Assembly: GCF_041549525.1 (NCBI RefSeq)
Contig: NZ_CP157456.1
Location: 2,294,001 to 2,358,000 of the forward strand
Direction of reading: 5' to 3'
From: Paenarthrobacter aurescens
GTDB taxonomy: Bacteria; Actinomycetota; Actinomycetes; Actinomycetales; Micrococcaceae
DNA: 64,000 nucleotides
Position 1 is the first letter of the stretch. Each line of letters begins with the position of its first letter. Positions 50,101-57,018 of this stretch are shown one piece after another. The position numbers and the translations under genes were made by a program. The notes under the pieces are model-generated. The model was not told the DNA's origin. It did no database searches and worked only from the letters and a program-made list of their open reading frames with translations.

Positions 50101-50630
50101 GGGGGCATGGCGTCGACCCATTGCTTGAAGAGTGTTCTGGGTCTGAGGTATTTGCGGCCGCCCATTGCCTGGCCTACGTCGGAGTCGGGTCCTATGAGTA
50201 CGGTGAGGACCGGTTTGAGGGTTTGGGGGTGGAGGGTTCTTGATGCGAGTTCGCTGCGTGTTACTGCGGCGGGGACTGCTCCCCCGGCTTTTCCTGAGGT
50301 GCGGGCGTGGGCGTCGGATATGAGGCGGCATAGTGCCTTGTATCCGGCGCCGTTGTTGTTTCCGTGGGCGAGTACGACGACGCGGCCCGCGACTTGGGTG
50401 CGGTGGTCGCCGTCGTCGTCGAATACTGCCAGGTCTACCCCGATGATGGGGTCTATGCCGGCGTCCATGCATGCTTTGAGGTGTTTGATGGTGCCGTAAA
50501 GGCCGTCACGGTCTGTGCAGGCGAGCGCCGTGGCTCCGGCTGCCGCTGCCGTTTGGGCAAGTTCTTCAGGCCATGAGACGCCGTAGTGTGCGCTGAAGGC
50601 TGTGGAGACGTGCAGGTGGGTGAAGCTCAA
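47130..50630 (-). CDS. dnaE2: Error-prone DNA polymerase III alpha subunit DnaE2
   Basis: DnaE2 performs mutagenic translesion synthesis in the SOS response. The 1166-residue protein has an N-terminal PHP domain (FTHLHVSTAFSAHYG), the polymerase core with catalytic LPDIDLDVES near residue 428, HHH DNA-binding and a C-terminal OB fold. It lacks the extra C-terminal domains of replicative DnaE1. The TTG start at 50630 follows the DUF6504 stop by three bases. No imuA' or imuB gene is adjacent. Codons in the first roughly 1 kb (49.62-50.63 kb) end overwhelmingly in A or C, while the remainder has mixed third positions. Confidence 0.93.
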   Translation of the reverse strand: MSFTHLHVSTAFSAHYGVSWPEELAQTAAAAGATALACTDRDGLYGTIKHLKACMDAGIDPIIGVDLAVFDDDGDHRTQVAGRVVVLAHGNNNGAGYKALCRLISDAHARTSGKAGGAVPAAVTRSELASRTLHPQTLKPVLTVLIGPDSDVGQAMGGRKYLRPRTLFKQWVDAMPPGTMVAEVVSHLSAPGEPLSTAHAVRMLKLALEYNIPAILSNAVRYCAQDGAPTADVLDSARTLKSLPELSTGPLLQATGQGWLKTPRQMLQLGKEIMHAAGQGKADLNKLLANTEALADKCRINPVLDVGWKKPVVPEASIIGIEADPMLELTQRCEAGINKRFPGIKGTAKEQLRSRLEHELGIISRLGFASYFLTVAEVSRMILGMGVRVAARGSGASSLVNYLIDISQVDPIRHDLIFERFLSGRRSTLPDIDLDVESAERHNVYRKIFDRFGAERVTLMSMQNGYRARGAVRDAGMALGMPEEEVGEIAKQLWRFSARKFREALVEKPELRDFAGRVERGALEENQQLDLLVDLTERLDRLPRHISMHPCGVILGDATLLDRTPVQPSGLGLPMSQFDKHDMDPMGMLKLDVLGVRMQSAMAFAVREVIRLHPSKAEVVAAGKHPVQPDGNGPDYIAPDGRIDLNAVPFDDEPTYDLIRSTHTLGCFQIESPGQRELIGKMAPREFNDLIIDISLFRPGPMKSDMVRPFLEHRHGFAPEIYPHPDLKPVLQETHGVTVFHEQILKTFNVMTNCGLDRADEFRRALGDEVHEPGVEKYFRGEAIKKYSPEVVDKVWGTLKAFGSFGFCKAHGAAFAVPTYQSAWLKAHHPEAFLAGLWEHDPGMYPKRLLVAEARRLGIPILPLDINRSQAEYRVEKIQQGPDQGKLGIRLSLTGIYGLSGAELKRIVAGQPYDSLADLRARARVSKPNIKRLAQLGAFDALHKDSGGKANRADLVHHLQALQGSPSRKAPDVIEGQLSFALGDVELMNLSPELPEPTMVDNVRAELDLMAMDVSEHLMESHRPLLEKLGVTTADQLLGLRNGTEVLVAGVRVATQTPPMRGGRRVVFISIDDGTGCVDSVFFHEAQEESGPLLFGTRLLLIRGTTRRTGPKGISLSATKAWDLSHPEALPFAELLPAEAELPDEYNHHGPLHGISRNLAITGLGS

Positions 50631-50633
50631 GGG

Positions 50634-50993
50634 TCACGCTGCTTCTTCGGGTTCTTCGGCGCGTGATGGTGCGGCGTCGTGGATGCGCAGGAGTCGCCAG
50701 CGTCCGCTGCCCATGTGCCGGACGAGGTCAAGGGTGATGGTGTGGACGGTCCCGGGTCCGGCTGTGGAGGGGATGAGTTGTACCCGCCAGATCTCGTGGT
50801 CTACCAGGCCGGCTCCGCTTCCCAGTGGTGCGCGGTTTTCTTCGAGCCACCATTGGCGGCGTTCGTACCAGCGGACGGGTTCGTTGGTGACCGTGTACTG
50901 CGTGCCTTTCCATTGGACGTACTGTGGCTGGCCTGTGTCATTGCAGTTTGTGTCCTTGCAGTTCACTGCTATTGATTCACTGAACAGCCCCAT
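50634..50993 (-). CDS. DUF6504-like small protein of the dnaE2 SOS cassette
   Basis: This 119-residue protein begins MGLFSESIAV and is rich in Trp and Arg (WYERRQWWLEEN, HEIWRVQL, SGRWRLLRIHD). By recall it matches DUF6504, which in many actinobacteria lies between imuB and dnaE2. ATG 50993 is preferred over the GTG three codons earlier because that GTG lies inside the AGAGG ribosome-binding site. It sits between the SOS box and dnaE2, so it should be DNA-damage-inducible. Its biochemical role is unknown. Confidence 0.75.
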   Translation of the reverse strand: MGLFSESIAVNCKDTNCNDTGQPQYVQWKGTQYTVTNEPVRWYERRQWWLEENRAPLGSGAGLVDHEIWRVQLIPSTAGPGTVHTITLDLVRHMGSGRWRLLRIHDAAPSRAEEPEEAA

Positions 50994-51020
50994 GTTTTTC
51001 ACCTCTTTGCGCCGTATTCC

Positions 51021-51044
51021 CTATTCGAATGTATGTTCGAATAG
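51021..51044. promoter_or_regulatory. LexA-binding SOS box before the DUF6504-dnaE2 operon
   Basis: Nine-base perfect inverted arms, CTATTCGAA (51021-51029) and TTCGAATAG (51036-51044), flank six bases. The 16-base core at 51025-51040, TCGAAT-GTAT-GTTCGA, differs from the actinobacterial consensus TCGAACnnnnGTTCGA at one position. It lies 27 bases upstream of the DUF6504 start. Confidence 0.9.
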
Positions 51045-51074
51045 TTCCAGTTTACGCCGACGCCCGGACAAAAC

Positions 51075-52130
51075 CTACTTCGAAGTTTCTGCCCTTTCCC
51101 GGGCTCGTGAGAGACGGTTCCCTACCTGTTTGACCAGGGCATCGCGCACGGGCTGGGCACTTTGGGCAAGCGCCACCCTGCCCATAAGGGATGAGGCAAA
51201 CCGGAGCAGTTGTGTGCGCATGACCCTTTTTCTGCCGTAGGCCGCAAGGGCTTTTTCCTTGGGCAGCCGGTTCAGCAGTTTGCCCAGCGTCACTGCGTCG
51301 ATGAGTGCTTCGCAGGCACCCCGCCCCAGGTTGGGGGTCATGGCATGGGCGGCGTCACCCAACAGCACCATGTTCCCCTGCGAGTACCGGGTCAGGGGCG
51401 GACAGATCCAGATGCGTTGGGCAAGCGAATTTTCCGGTGTTGCTGCCGCCAGTACTTCCCGCACGGCGCGTGAGTGGTTTGCGTAGCGGCTTCGGGTCAC
51501 TTCAAGGGCATCGGCGACGTCTACTTTGTCCGGTCCAAGATCTGAGCGGAAGGAGGCGTACCAGTTGCTTCCACCTCCCGCCGGAGCCAGGCCGAAGATT
51601 TGACCCCGCGCCCAGTATTCCCCAATGTCCTGTGGGTGCGGGGTTCCGGGGATGACTCCCCGGACGGCCAGGAATGGTGTGGGCCGCGCTGCGCTGTGCC
51701 TGCCGCGGAGGTTTGATCGAACCACACTGTTTACCCCATCTGCACCCACGGTCAATCCGGCACCGCCGGGCAGTTGCTCCACCCTGCCCACTACCCTGCG
51801 CACCGAACCGGGCACCGCAGCGTCCAAGCGCTCAAGCAGTGCGGGGCGGGATACCCCCAACAGACCTTCACCTTCCATGGAAAGCATGGGCTCCCCGGAG
51901 GGGCTGCGCAGCGCGCCGGTCCTGATCATGGCGCCGCGGCTTCGGACAGCCCCCAGGATCCCCAGCTCGGACAGCGCCTCCTGGGCTTCGGGCCACATGG
52001 CGAGGGTTGTTCCTACTGTGGGCAGTTCAGGTCTCTGCTCGTAGATGGTGACCTCGAACCTGCCGGGATCAAGTATCCCTGCGAGCGCGAGTCCGGCGAT
52101 TCCTCCACCAATGATGTCCACCTTTTCCAT
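51075..52130 (-). CDS. FAD-dependent monooxygenase (PHBH-like)
   Basis: The 351-residue protein has an N-terminal dinucleotide-binding fold (DIIGGGIAGLALAGIL) and the FAD-ribityl motif LLGDAAHAMTPNLGRGACEALIDA near residue 260, typical of class A flavin monooxygenases that hydroxylate aromatic compounds. The second conserved DG-type segment reads LTVGADGVNSVVRSNL. The substrate is unknown. It is divergent from a TetR gene, with an operator-like palindrome directly abutting its -10 region, so it is probably the TetR target. Confidence 0.88.
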   Translation of the reverse strand: MEKVDIIGGGIAGLALAGILDPGRFEVTIYEQRPELPTVGTTLAMWPEAQEALSELGILGAVRSRGAMIRTGALRSPSGEPMLSMEGEGLLGVSRPALLERLDAAVPGSVRRVVGRVEQLPGGAGLTVGADGVNSVVRSNLRGRHSAARPTPFLAVRGVIPGTPHPQDIGEYWARGQIFGLAPAGGGSNWYASFRSDLGPDKVDVADALEVTRSRYANHSRAVREVLAAATPENSLAQRIWICPPLTRYSQGNMVLLGDAAHAMTPNLGRGACEALIDAVTLGKLLNRLPKEKALAAYGRKRVMRTQLLRFASSLMGRVALAQSAQPVRDALVKQVGNRLSRARERAETSK

Positions 52131-52136
52131 GGCCCC

Positions 52137-52142
52137 ACTGTA
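52137..52142 (-). promoter_or_regulatory. Predicted -10 element (TACAGT) of the FAD-monooxygenase gene
   Basis: On the minus strand TACAGT is followed by GGGGCC and the ATG at 52130, a leaderless spacing. The operator palindrome begins at the next base upstream. Confidence 0.5.
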
Positions 52143-52160
52143 CTACTACATTTGTAGTAG
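52143..52160. promoter_or_regulatory. Palindromic TetR-type operator
   Basis: CTACTACA (52143-52150) and TGTAGTAG (52153-52160) are perfect inverted repeats around TT. The site occupies the spacer just upstream of the monooxygenase -10 and overlaps the expected -35 region of the tetR promoter, so one bound dimer pair could repress both. Confidence 0.75.
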
Positions 52161-52176
52161 CAATAGGGGGTGAAGT

Positions 52177-52182
52177 TAGACT
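52177..52182 (+). promoter_or_regulatory. Predicted -10 element (TAGACT) for leaderless tetR
   Basis: TAGACT ends six bases before the ATG at 52189, with no ribosome-binding site. Confidence 0.45.
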
Positions 52183-52188
52183 TTCGCC

Positions 52189-52725
52189 ATGCCTGACCGC
52201 CGAACAGAACTAGCAGACGCAGCACTGGCCGTCGTTGCTGCCAAAGGCCTGAAGGGACTCACCCACCGGGCCGTAGATGCCCAGGCGGGTGTCTCCCTGG
52301 GAACTACCTCGAACTATTTCCGCAACCGGGCCGCACTGATGGGCGCCGCCGTCGACCGCGTTGAAGAACGTGACCGCCTCCTGCTGGAGGAGGGCGGAAT
52401 GGACATACCGACGTCGGTAGCTGCCTTGGCCGAACAGATCGCCGCAGCGGTTCTGGGACTCGCAAAGGAAAATGCCCAACTGACCCGCGCCAGATTCGCG
52501 TTCGCCCTGGATCAACCCGAGGTGGTAGCCGCCGGGCACGAACGATTGGTATGGTCCTTGGCCCACCTCCTCGAGGCCCTGTCCATCCCTGAGGCCCGGG
52601 CACGGGCGGAGGCAGTATCGGATTACAGCGACGGCCTGGCAATGCACCTGCTGACCGCACGCAAAGGCCAGGACATTGACACCGCCACCGTGGCGCGGAA
52701 CATCCGCCGGCTTCTTGAGGGATGA
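52189..52725 (+). CDS. TetR/AcrR family transcriptional regulator
   Basis: The 178-residue protein has an N-terminal TetR helix-turn-helix (LADAALAVVAAKGLKGLTHR, then VDAQAGVSLGTTSNYFRNRAAL, residues about 7-50) and a helical ligand-binding C-terminal domain with no obvious family assignment. It is divergent from the flavin monooxygenase, whose promoter carries an 18-base palindrome. Autoregulation and repression of the oxygenase, relieved by a substrate-like ligand, is the natural reading. Confidence 0.9.
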   Translation: MPDRRTELADAALAVVAAKGLKGLTHRAVDAQAGVSLGTTSNYFRNRAALMGAAVDRVEERDRLLLEEGGMDIPTSVAALAEQIAAAVLGLAKENAQLTRARFAFALDQPEVVAAGHERLVWSLAHLLEALSIPEARARAEAVSDYSDGLAMHLLTARKGQDIDTATVARNIRRLLEG

Positions 52726-52771
52726 GACCAAAGGGGTGGACGCCAGCCGGTCCACAGAGCAGGATTGTGGC

Positions 52772-53161
52772 ATGAGCACCAATGACGCACTCCTGAAACA
52801 GGTCAACATTTCCGCCGAAAACGACAACCTCGTGGCACGGTTCGAAATTGATGGCAACATCCCGGGCTCCGGCGCTTACGTCGTGGGCCTTGTTGCTGCC
52901 AGCGAGGACTATTCATCACAACGCAGGCTAGGCATCGAGTTCATGAACGGCGAGGCGATCTCGTTCTATTCCTTCAACCATTCACTCAGCGCCGAGGAGA
53001 ACTACGACATCAAGGGCGTAGAGCATTCGGGCAACGTCATTACCGGGAACTTCCCGATGTCAGCCATTCACGGGCTCAGCAAAGGCCACGTCATGACCGG
53101 CTTCAGCGAAGCAGACGGCCGGGAGTTCCAATCCGGCGTCCCCGTCACTGAGGCTCTCTAG
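52772..53161 (+). CDS. Small hypothetical protein
   Basis: This 129-residue acidic protein starts at ATG 52772. It has no signal peptide or membrane segment and looks beta-rich (AYVVGLVAASEDYSSQRR, RLGIEFMNGEAISFYSFN, SGNVITGNFPMSAIHG). I do not recognise the family. It follows tetR by 46 bases on the same strand and ends 25 bases from the convergent SRAP gene, with a hairpin between. Confidence 0.65.
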   Translation: MSTNDALLKQVNISAENDNLVARFEIDGNIPGSGAYVVGLVAASEDYSSQRRLGIEFMNGEAISFYSFNHSLSAEENYDIKGVEHSGNVITGNFPMSAIHGLSKGHVMTGFSEADGREFQSGVPVTEAL

Positions 53162-53171
53162 GCTGGTCACC

Positions 53172-53200
53172 GAGGCTCTCTGAGGCTAGAAGAGAGCCTC
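53172..53200. terminator. Hairpin between the hypothetical gene and the SRAP gene
   Basis: GAGGCTCTCT (53172-53181) and AGAGAGCCTC (53191-53200) are perfect arms around a nine-base loop, overlapping the SRAP gene's 3' end. A near copy of the left arm (TGAGGCTCTCT) lies just upstream at the end of the hypothetical gene. Confidence 0.65.
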
Positions 53201-53950
53201 CACCGGTTCGATGAGTTCCGGTGAGTTGTTGCGGACATTTCCCACCGCAGCACCCACTGCGTCCAATGTCCACCCGGCCGCAGCGTCGTGCGCCCTGGAA
53301 CGGACCAAATCAACCAACCCCTGAGCGTCCTTCTCCCGCGGATCCAACCACGCTTCCATCGTCTCAGTGCTCATAGGCAACGGAACACGGTCATGGAGGG
53401 CAGTCAGCTCATCAAATACCGAGGCACTACGCCGGGTTTTCGCCTCATCCACCGTTGGCGTGTCAGCAGTCAGGATGGACATGGACAGCAACCAACGGCC
53501 CGGGTCATCCGCAGGGGCCGACTGATCCCGCCACCACTCATACAAACCGGCAAAAACAAGACCGTGCCCATCCCCCGGGTGCACGTAATACGGCTGCTTG
53601 TTCCTGCCCTCCCCCTTTTTCCATTCGTAATAGCCATCCGCCGGAACAGCGCAACGCCTGGCCACAGCAGCCTTCTTGAAGGAGGGCTTCTCCAGCAGCG
53701 TTTCACTCCGGGCATTGATCAGCCTCGCACCGCCCTTGGGATCCTTGGCCCATGAAGGAACCAACCCCCACTTCGCCACATGAAGCTGCCGCTTGACGCC
53801 ATCGTCAATCAGCCTCTCCAACACAATGGGAACGGCATCAGTCGGTGCCACGTTCCAGGACTTCTCCAGCGCGATCTCATTTTCCAGCTCGGCATCGAAC
53901 TCGGCGAGCAAGTCTCCCACCGCACGAGCCATCACATAGCGTCCACACAT
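53186..53950 (-). CDS. SOS response-associated peptidase family protein (SRAP, HMCES/YedK-like)
   Basis: SRAP proteins crosslink to abasic sites in single-stranded DNA through Cys2. With ATG 53950 as start the protein begins MCGRYVM, placing the catalytic Cys at position 2. Other family residues are visible: the Asn in KSWNVAPTDAVPIV, INARSETLLEK, PADGYYEWKK with the catalytic Glu, and the His in LTALHDRVPLPM. Length is 254 residues. A longer open frame upstream would bury Cys2 and was rejected. No SOS box was seen directly upstream. Confidence 0.93.
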   Translation of the reverse strand: MCGRYVMARAVGDLLAEFDAELENEIALEKSWNVAPTDAVPIVLERLIDDGVKRQLHVAKWGLVPSWAKDPKGGARLINARSETLLEKPSFKKAAVARRCAVPADGYYEWKKGEGRNKQPYYVHPGDGHGLVFAGLYEWWRDQSAPADDPGRWLLSMSILTADTPTVDEAKTRRSASVFDELTALHDRVPLPMSTETMEAWLDPREKDAQGLVDLVRSRAHDAAAGWTLDAVGAAVGNVRNNSPELIEPVEALF

Positions 53951-54103
53951 GGGTACAGTCTGCCTCCTCTTCAACACAACGCACCAGCACCGGCCTGTGA
54001 CGTAACCCGGCTTAGCTGCCGAACGGGAATTATTCCAACGCGGGTTACCGTTGATAACAACGAAATATCCAGTGCACAACGAACCACAACCGAGGAGAGC
54101 TCT

Positions 54104-54361
54104 GTGGACTTCACTCCCGACTCCGGCACCATCACCATGTTCTCGACCACCTGGTGCGGCTACTGCAACCGCCTGAAGAAGCAGCTGGACGCCAAAGGCA
54201 TCGGCTACACCGAGATCAACATCGAAGAAGTCGATGGCACCGCCGAACTCGTCGAGCAGCTCAACGGAGGCAACCGAACCGTCCCCACCGTCCTCTTCCC
54301 TGACGGAACTGCGGCCACCAACCCGTCCGCATCAGAAGTTGAGAGCCGCCTGGCCGCATAG
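54104..54361 (+). CDS. mrx1: Mycoredoxin-1 (mycothiol-dependent glutaredoxin-like protein)
   Basis: Mycoredoxin reduces mycothiolated and arsenate-type mixed disulfides with mycothiol. The 85-residue thioredoxin-fold protein has the active site TTWCGYC near residue 18, the cis-Pro segment GGNRTVPTVLFPDG and the terminal NPSASEV helix, all as in mycobacterial Mrx1. It starts at GTG 54104 behind GAGGAGA. The short length and CGYC motif distinguish it from NrdH (CVQC). Confidence 0.92.
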   Translation: MDFTPDSGTITMFSTTWCGYCNRLKKQLDAKGIGYTEINIEEVDGTAELVEQLNGGNRTVPTVLFPDGTAATNPSASEVESRLAA

Positions 54362-54398
54362 GCGCACTGCCGCTTCCGGGCCCGCACGGAACAATCCG

Positions 54399-54430
54399 CA
54401 CTCTGTCTGTCACCTGTGATAGACAGAGTG
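54399..54430. terminator. Hairpin terminator after mrx1
   Basis: CACTCTGTCT (54399-54408) pairs with AGACAGAGTG (54421-54430), with a further inner TCA/TGA pairing. It separates mrx1 from mscR. Confidence 0.75.
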
Positions 54431-54502
54431 TGATTCCGTAGCGGGCCCTTTTGGTATTTCCAGGACCCGCTCCTCCTCAGAGCCCGAAGGGAACATCACT
54501 TC

Positions 54503-55588
54503 ATGGTCCACGCAGTAAAAGGCGTCGTCGTCCGCTCCAAAGGCGCCCCCGCAACCCTTGAAACCATCCTGGTTCCCGAGCCCGGCCCCGGCGAAGCACT
54601 GGTGGACATCCTCACCAGCGGCGTCTGCCACACAGACCTCCACTACAAACTCGGTGGCATCAGCGACGACTTCCCGTTCCTCCTCGGCCACGAAGCCACC
54701 GGCGTCGTCAGCGCAGTCGGCCCGGACGTCACCGATGTAGCACCCGGCGATCGCGTAGTCCTCAACTGGCGCGCAGTCTGCGGCAACTGCCGGGCCTGCA
54801 ACCGCGGCCAAGCCCAGTACTGCTTCAACACCCACAACGCCACCCAAAAAATGACACTCGAAGACGGCACTGAACTCTCGCCAGCCCTGGGCATCGGCGC
54901 CTTCATCGAAAAGACGCTCGTGGCCGCAGGCCAATGCACCAAAGTAGACCCCGACGCCGACCCCGCCGCAGTGGGGCTCCTCGGCTGCGGCGTCATGGCA
55001 GGTCTGGGTGCAGCCATCAACACCGGCAACGTCAAACGAGGCGACTCCGTGGCAGTGATCGGCTGCGGCGGCGTGGGCGTAGCAGCCATCGCCGGAGCCG
55101 CGCTCGCAGGCGCCACCACCATCATCGCCGTGGACATCGATGCAAAAAAGCTCAAGCGCGCCAAGGACCTCGGCGCAACCCACACCGTGGACTCCTCCAC
55201 TGGGGACCCCATTGAAGAAATCAGGGCCCTCACAGGTGGCTTCGGCGCAGACGTGGTGATTGACGCCGTCGGACGTCCCGAAACCTACAAGCAGGCGTTC
55301 TACGCACGCGACCTCGCAGGCACCGTTGTCCTGGTTGGCGTCCCCACACCGGAGATGACCTTGGAACTGCCCCTGCTGGATGTCTTCGGCCGAGGCGGAT
55401 CACTCAAGTCGTCCTGGTACGGCGACTGCCTGCCGTCACGGGACTTCCCCATGCTGGTGGACCTGTACAAGCAAGGAAAGCTGGACCTGGACGCCTTCGT
55501 CACCGAGCGCATCACCATCGACCAAGTGGAAGAAGCGTTCGACAAAATGCATGAAGGCGCCGTCCTCCGATCGGTGGTTGAGCTGTGA
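54503..55588 (+). CDS. mscR: S-(hydroxymethyl)mycothiol dehydrogenase (mycothiol-dependent formaldehyde dehydrogenase)
   Basis: MscR oxidises the formaldehyde-mycothiol adduct and reduces S-nitrosomycothiol. The 361-residue class III-like zinc alcohol dehydrogenase has catalytic-zinc residues in [10 protein letters not shown] and LLGHEATG, structural-zinc cysteines in [15 protein letters not shown], and the NAD loop [16 protein letters not shown]. The C-terminal [12 protein letters not shown] stretch is typical of MscR. It overlaps a metallo-beta-lactamase-fold gene by four bases, the same pair as in mycobacteria (Rv2259-Rv2260 by recall). Confidence 0.92.
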   Translation: MVHAVKGVVVRSKGAPATLETILVPEPGPGEALVDILTSGVCHTDLHYKLGGISDDFPFLLGHEATGVVSAVGPDVTDVAPGDRVVLNWRAVCGNCRACNRGQAQYCFNTHNATQKMTLEDGTELSPALGIGAFIEKTLVAAGQCTKVDPDADPAAVGLLGCGVMAGLGAAINTGNVKRGDSVAVIGCGGVGVAAIAGAALAGATTIIAVDIDAKKLKRAKDLGATHTVDSSTGDPIEEIRALTGGFGADVVIDAVGRPETYKQAFYARDLAGTVVLVGVPTPEMTLELPLLDVFGRGGSLKSSWYGDCLPSRDFPMLVDLYKQGKLDLDAFVTERITIDQVEEAFDKMHEGAVLRSVVEL

Positions 55589-56223
55589 GCGCCGGCAACG
55601 TCAGGATCGATCACGTAGTCACGTCCGGTACTTTCTCGCTGGACGGAGGAACGTGGGACGTGGACAACAACGTCTGGATCATCGGCGACGATTCCGAGTG
55701 CGTCGTCATTGACCCCGCCCACAACCCCGAAAAAATCCGCGAGGCCGTAGCTGACCGCACTGTCAAAGCCATCCTGCTGACCCACGGCCATGACGACCAC
55801 ATCAGCTCCGCCGGCGCTTTCCGGGACCTGGTCAACGCACCCATTCACCTGCACCAAGAGGACTGGATGCTGTGGAAGACGGTATTCCCCCACGCTGACC
55901 CGGACGCCGCGATTGCGGACGGTGACGAGTTCACTGTTGCCGGCGCGACGCTGAAGGCGATCCACACTCCCGGACACTCTCCGGGATCTGTATCCCTGCA
56001 CCTGGCCAGCAAAGATACTCTCTTCAGCGGAGACACACTCTTCCAAGGCGGACCCGGGGCTACGGGACGCTCCTACAGCGACTTCCCCACCATCATCGAG
56101 TCCATCAGGACCAAGCTCCTCTCATTGCCCGAGGAAACCGTGGTCCGCACCGGACACGGTGATTCAACCACCATCGGCGATGAAAAACCGCACTTGGACG
56201 AATGGATCGCCCGCGGACACTGA
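55585..56223 (+). CDS. Metallo-beta-lactamase-fold hydrolase paired with MscR
   Basis: The 212-residue protein has the binuclear zinc motif [13 protein letters not shown] near residue 59, [14 protein letters not shown] near 125, [12 protein letters not shown] near 148 and a late His in RTGHGDSTT. It resembles glyoxalase II-type thiolester hydrolases. Translational coupling to mscR (GTGA overlap) suggests it hydrolyses S-formylmycothiol or a related mycothiol thioester, which is inference from context. Confidence 0.87.
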   Translation: MSAGNVRIDHVVTSGTFSLDGGTWDVDNNVWIIGDDSECVVIDPAHNPEKIREAVADRTVKAILLTHGHDDHISSAGAFRDLVNAPIHLHQEDWMLWKTVFPHADPDAAIADGDEFTVAGATLKAIHTPGHSPGSVSLHLASKDTLFSGDTLFQGGPGATGRSYSDFPTIIESIRTKLLSLPEETVVRTGHGDSTTIGDEKPHLDEWIARGH

Positions 56224-56238
56224 CACAACCCGCGTCCC

Positions 56239-56287
56239 CTTCAGCAGCCTGGTGCGGTAAGTCCCTTAACCCACCAGGCTGCTGAAG
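56239..56287. terminator. Long inverted repeat between the MBL-fold gene and the lipoate ligase-like gene
   Basis: Perfect 16-base arms (56239-56254 and 56272-56287) enclose a 17-base loop. The right arm overlaps the 3' end of the minus-strand gene. It is placed to terminate both convergent genes. Confidence 0.8.
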
Positions 56288-57018
56288 TCGCCGTCCACAA
56301 TGTCGGCATACCCGCGGTACGCCTCAATAACGGCCTCTTCCACGGACTGAACATCCAGGTGCGGCAGCAAATCATTGGCAGCCCCCGCCGTCGCAGTGTC
56401 CCATTCCAGGCCAAGCGCGGCATAGGAGGCTGTAAGAACCTCCCGGATGGGCGTGGAGTCTTCCACCACGATCACAGAACTGAAGAGCCATCCACCCGAG
56501 ACGACGCGCTGGGCCGTGCCGATCAGCTTGATGCGGTGCGCCGGGAAGTCAGGGTCCTCACCGTGGACACTGAATTCGCCAGGGCAGTACTCCCCAGGAA
56601 TTTCACCGACGGCGGCGTGGACGCCAACACTCCGAAGCGCACCGGCCAGCAAATCGCCAAACTCCGAGAAACGTGCCTTGGCACGAACAATTGCGTCCGG
56701 GTGCGGCTCGATGTGATCAATCACCAGCGTTCCCTGGTGGTATGCAGCGGCGCGGCCTCCTGCTTTGCGAATAAGGGGTTCGAACCCGAGTTCCCGGCAG
56801 GCCTCCTCCGCAGCGTGAAACCCCGGAAGGTTTGCATCGCGCTGACCAAACGCCACAGTAGGTTGCGGCCGGTAGAGGCGAAGAGACGGGCCGAGCCTGC
56901 CGCTGCGGGCACGCTGGAGCAGTTCCAAAGCGAAGTCGAGGTCACCGGCGGCACCCATGGACTCTTTTTGGCGATAAACAGTGAGCTGACGGTGCCCCGC
57001 ACCGGGTTGGCCCATCAA
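56266..57018 (-). CDS. Biotin/lipoate A/B protein ligase family protein (LplA/LipM-like)
   Basis: The 250-residue protein has the family core: RLYRPQPTVAFGQRD, RKAGGRAAAYHQGTLVID near residue 84 (substrate pocket) and the lysine-bearing HRIKLIGTAQRVV near residue 160. These fit lipoate-protein ligases or octanoyl transferases. Whether it activates lipoate, transfers octanoate or does something else cannot be decided. It overlaps the upstream thioesterase gene by four bases (ATGA), forming an acyl-handling pair. Confidence 0.85.
   Translation of the reverse strand: MMGQPGAGHRQLTVYRQKESMGAAGDLDFALELLQRARSGRLGPSLRLYRPQPTVAFGQRDANLPGFHAAEEACRELGFEPLIRKAGGRAAAYHQGTLVIDHIEPHPDAIVRAKARFSEFGDLLAGALRSVGVHAAVGEIPGEYCPGEFSVHGEDPDFPAHRIKLIGTAQRVVSGGWLFSSVIVVEDSTPIREVLTASYAALGLEWDTATAGAANDLLPHLDVQSVEEAVIEAYRGYADIVDGDFSSLVG

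Noticed and set aside
49501..50472. 323-codon minus-strand frame overlapping dnaE2, extremely Arg/Pro/His-rich
   Set aside because: It results from the A/C-rich codon bias of the 5' part of dnaE2 in a shifted frame; the protein is low-complexity and DnaE2 is intact through the same bases.
53951..54079. Extended start for the SRAP protein
   Set aside because: The catalytic cysteine must be residue 2 after Met removal; the extension would abolish this.
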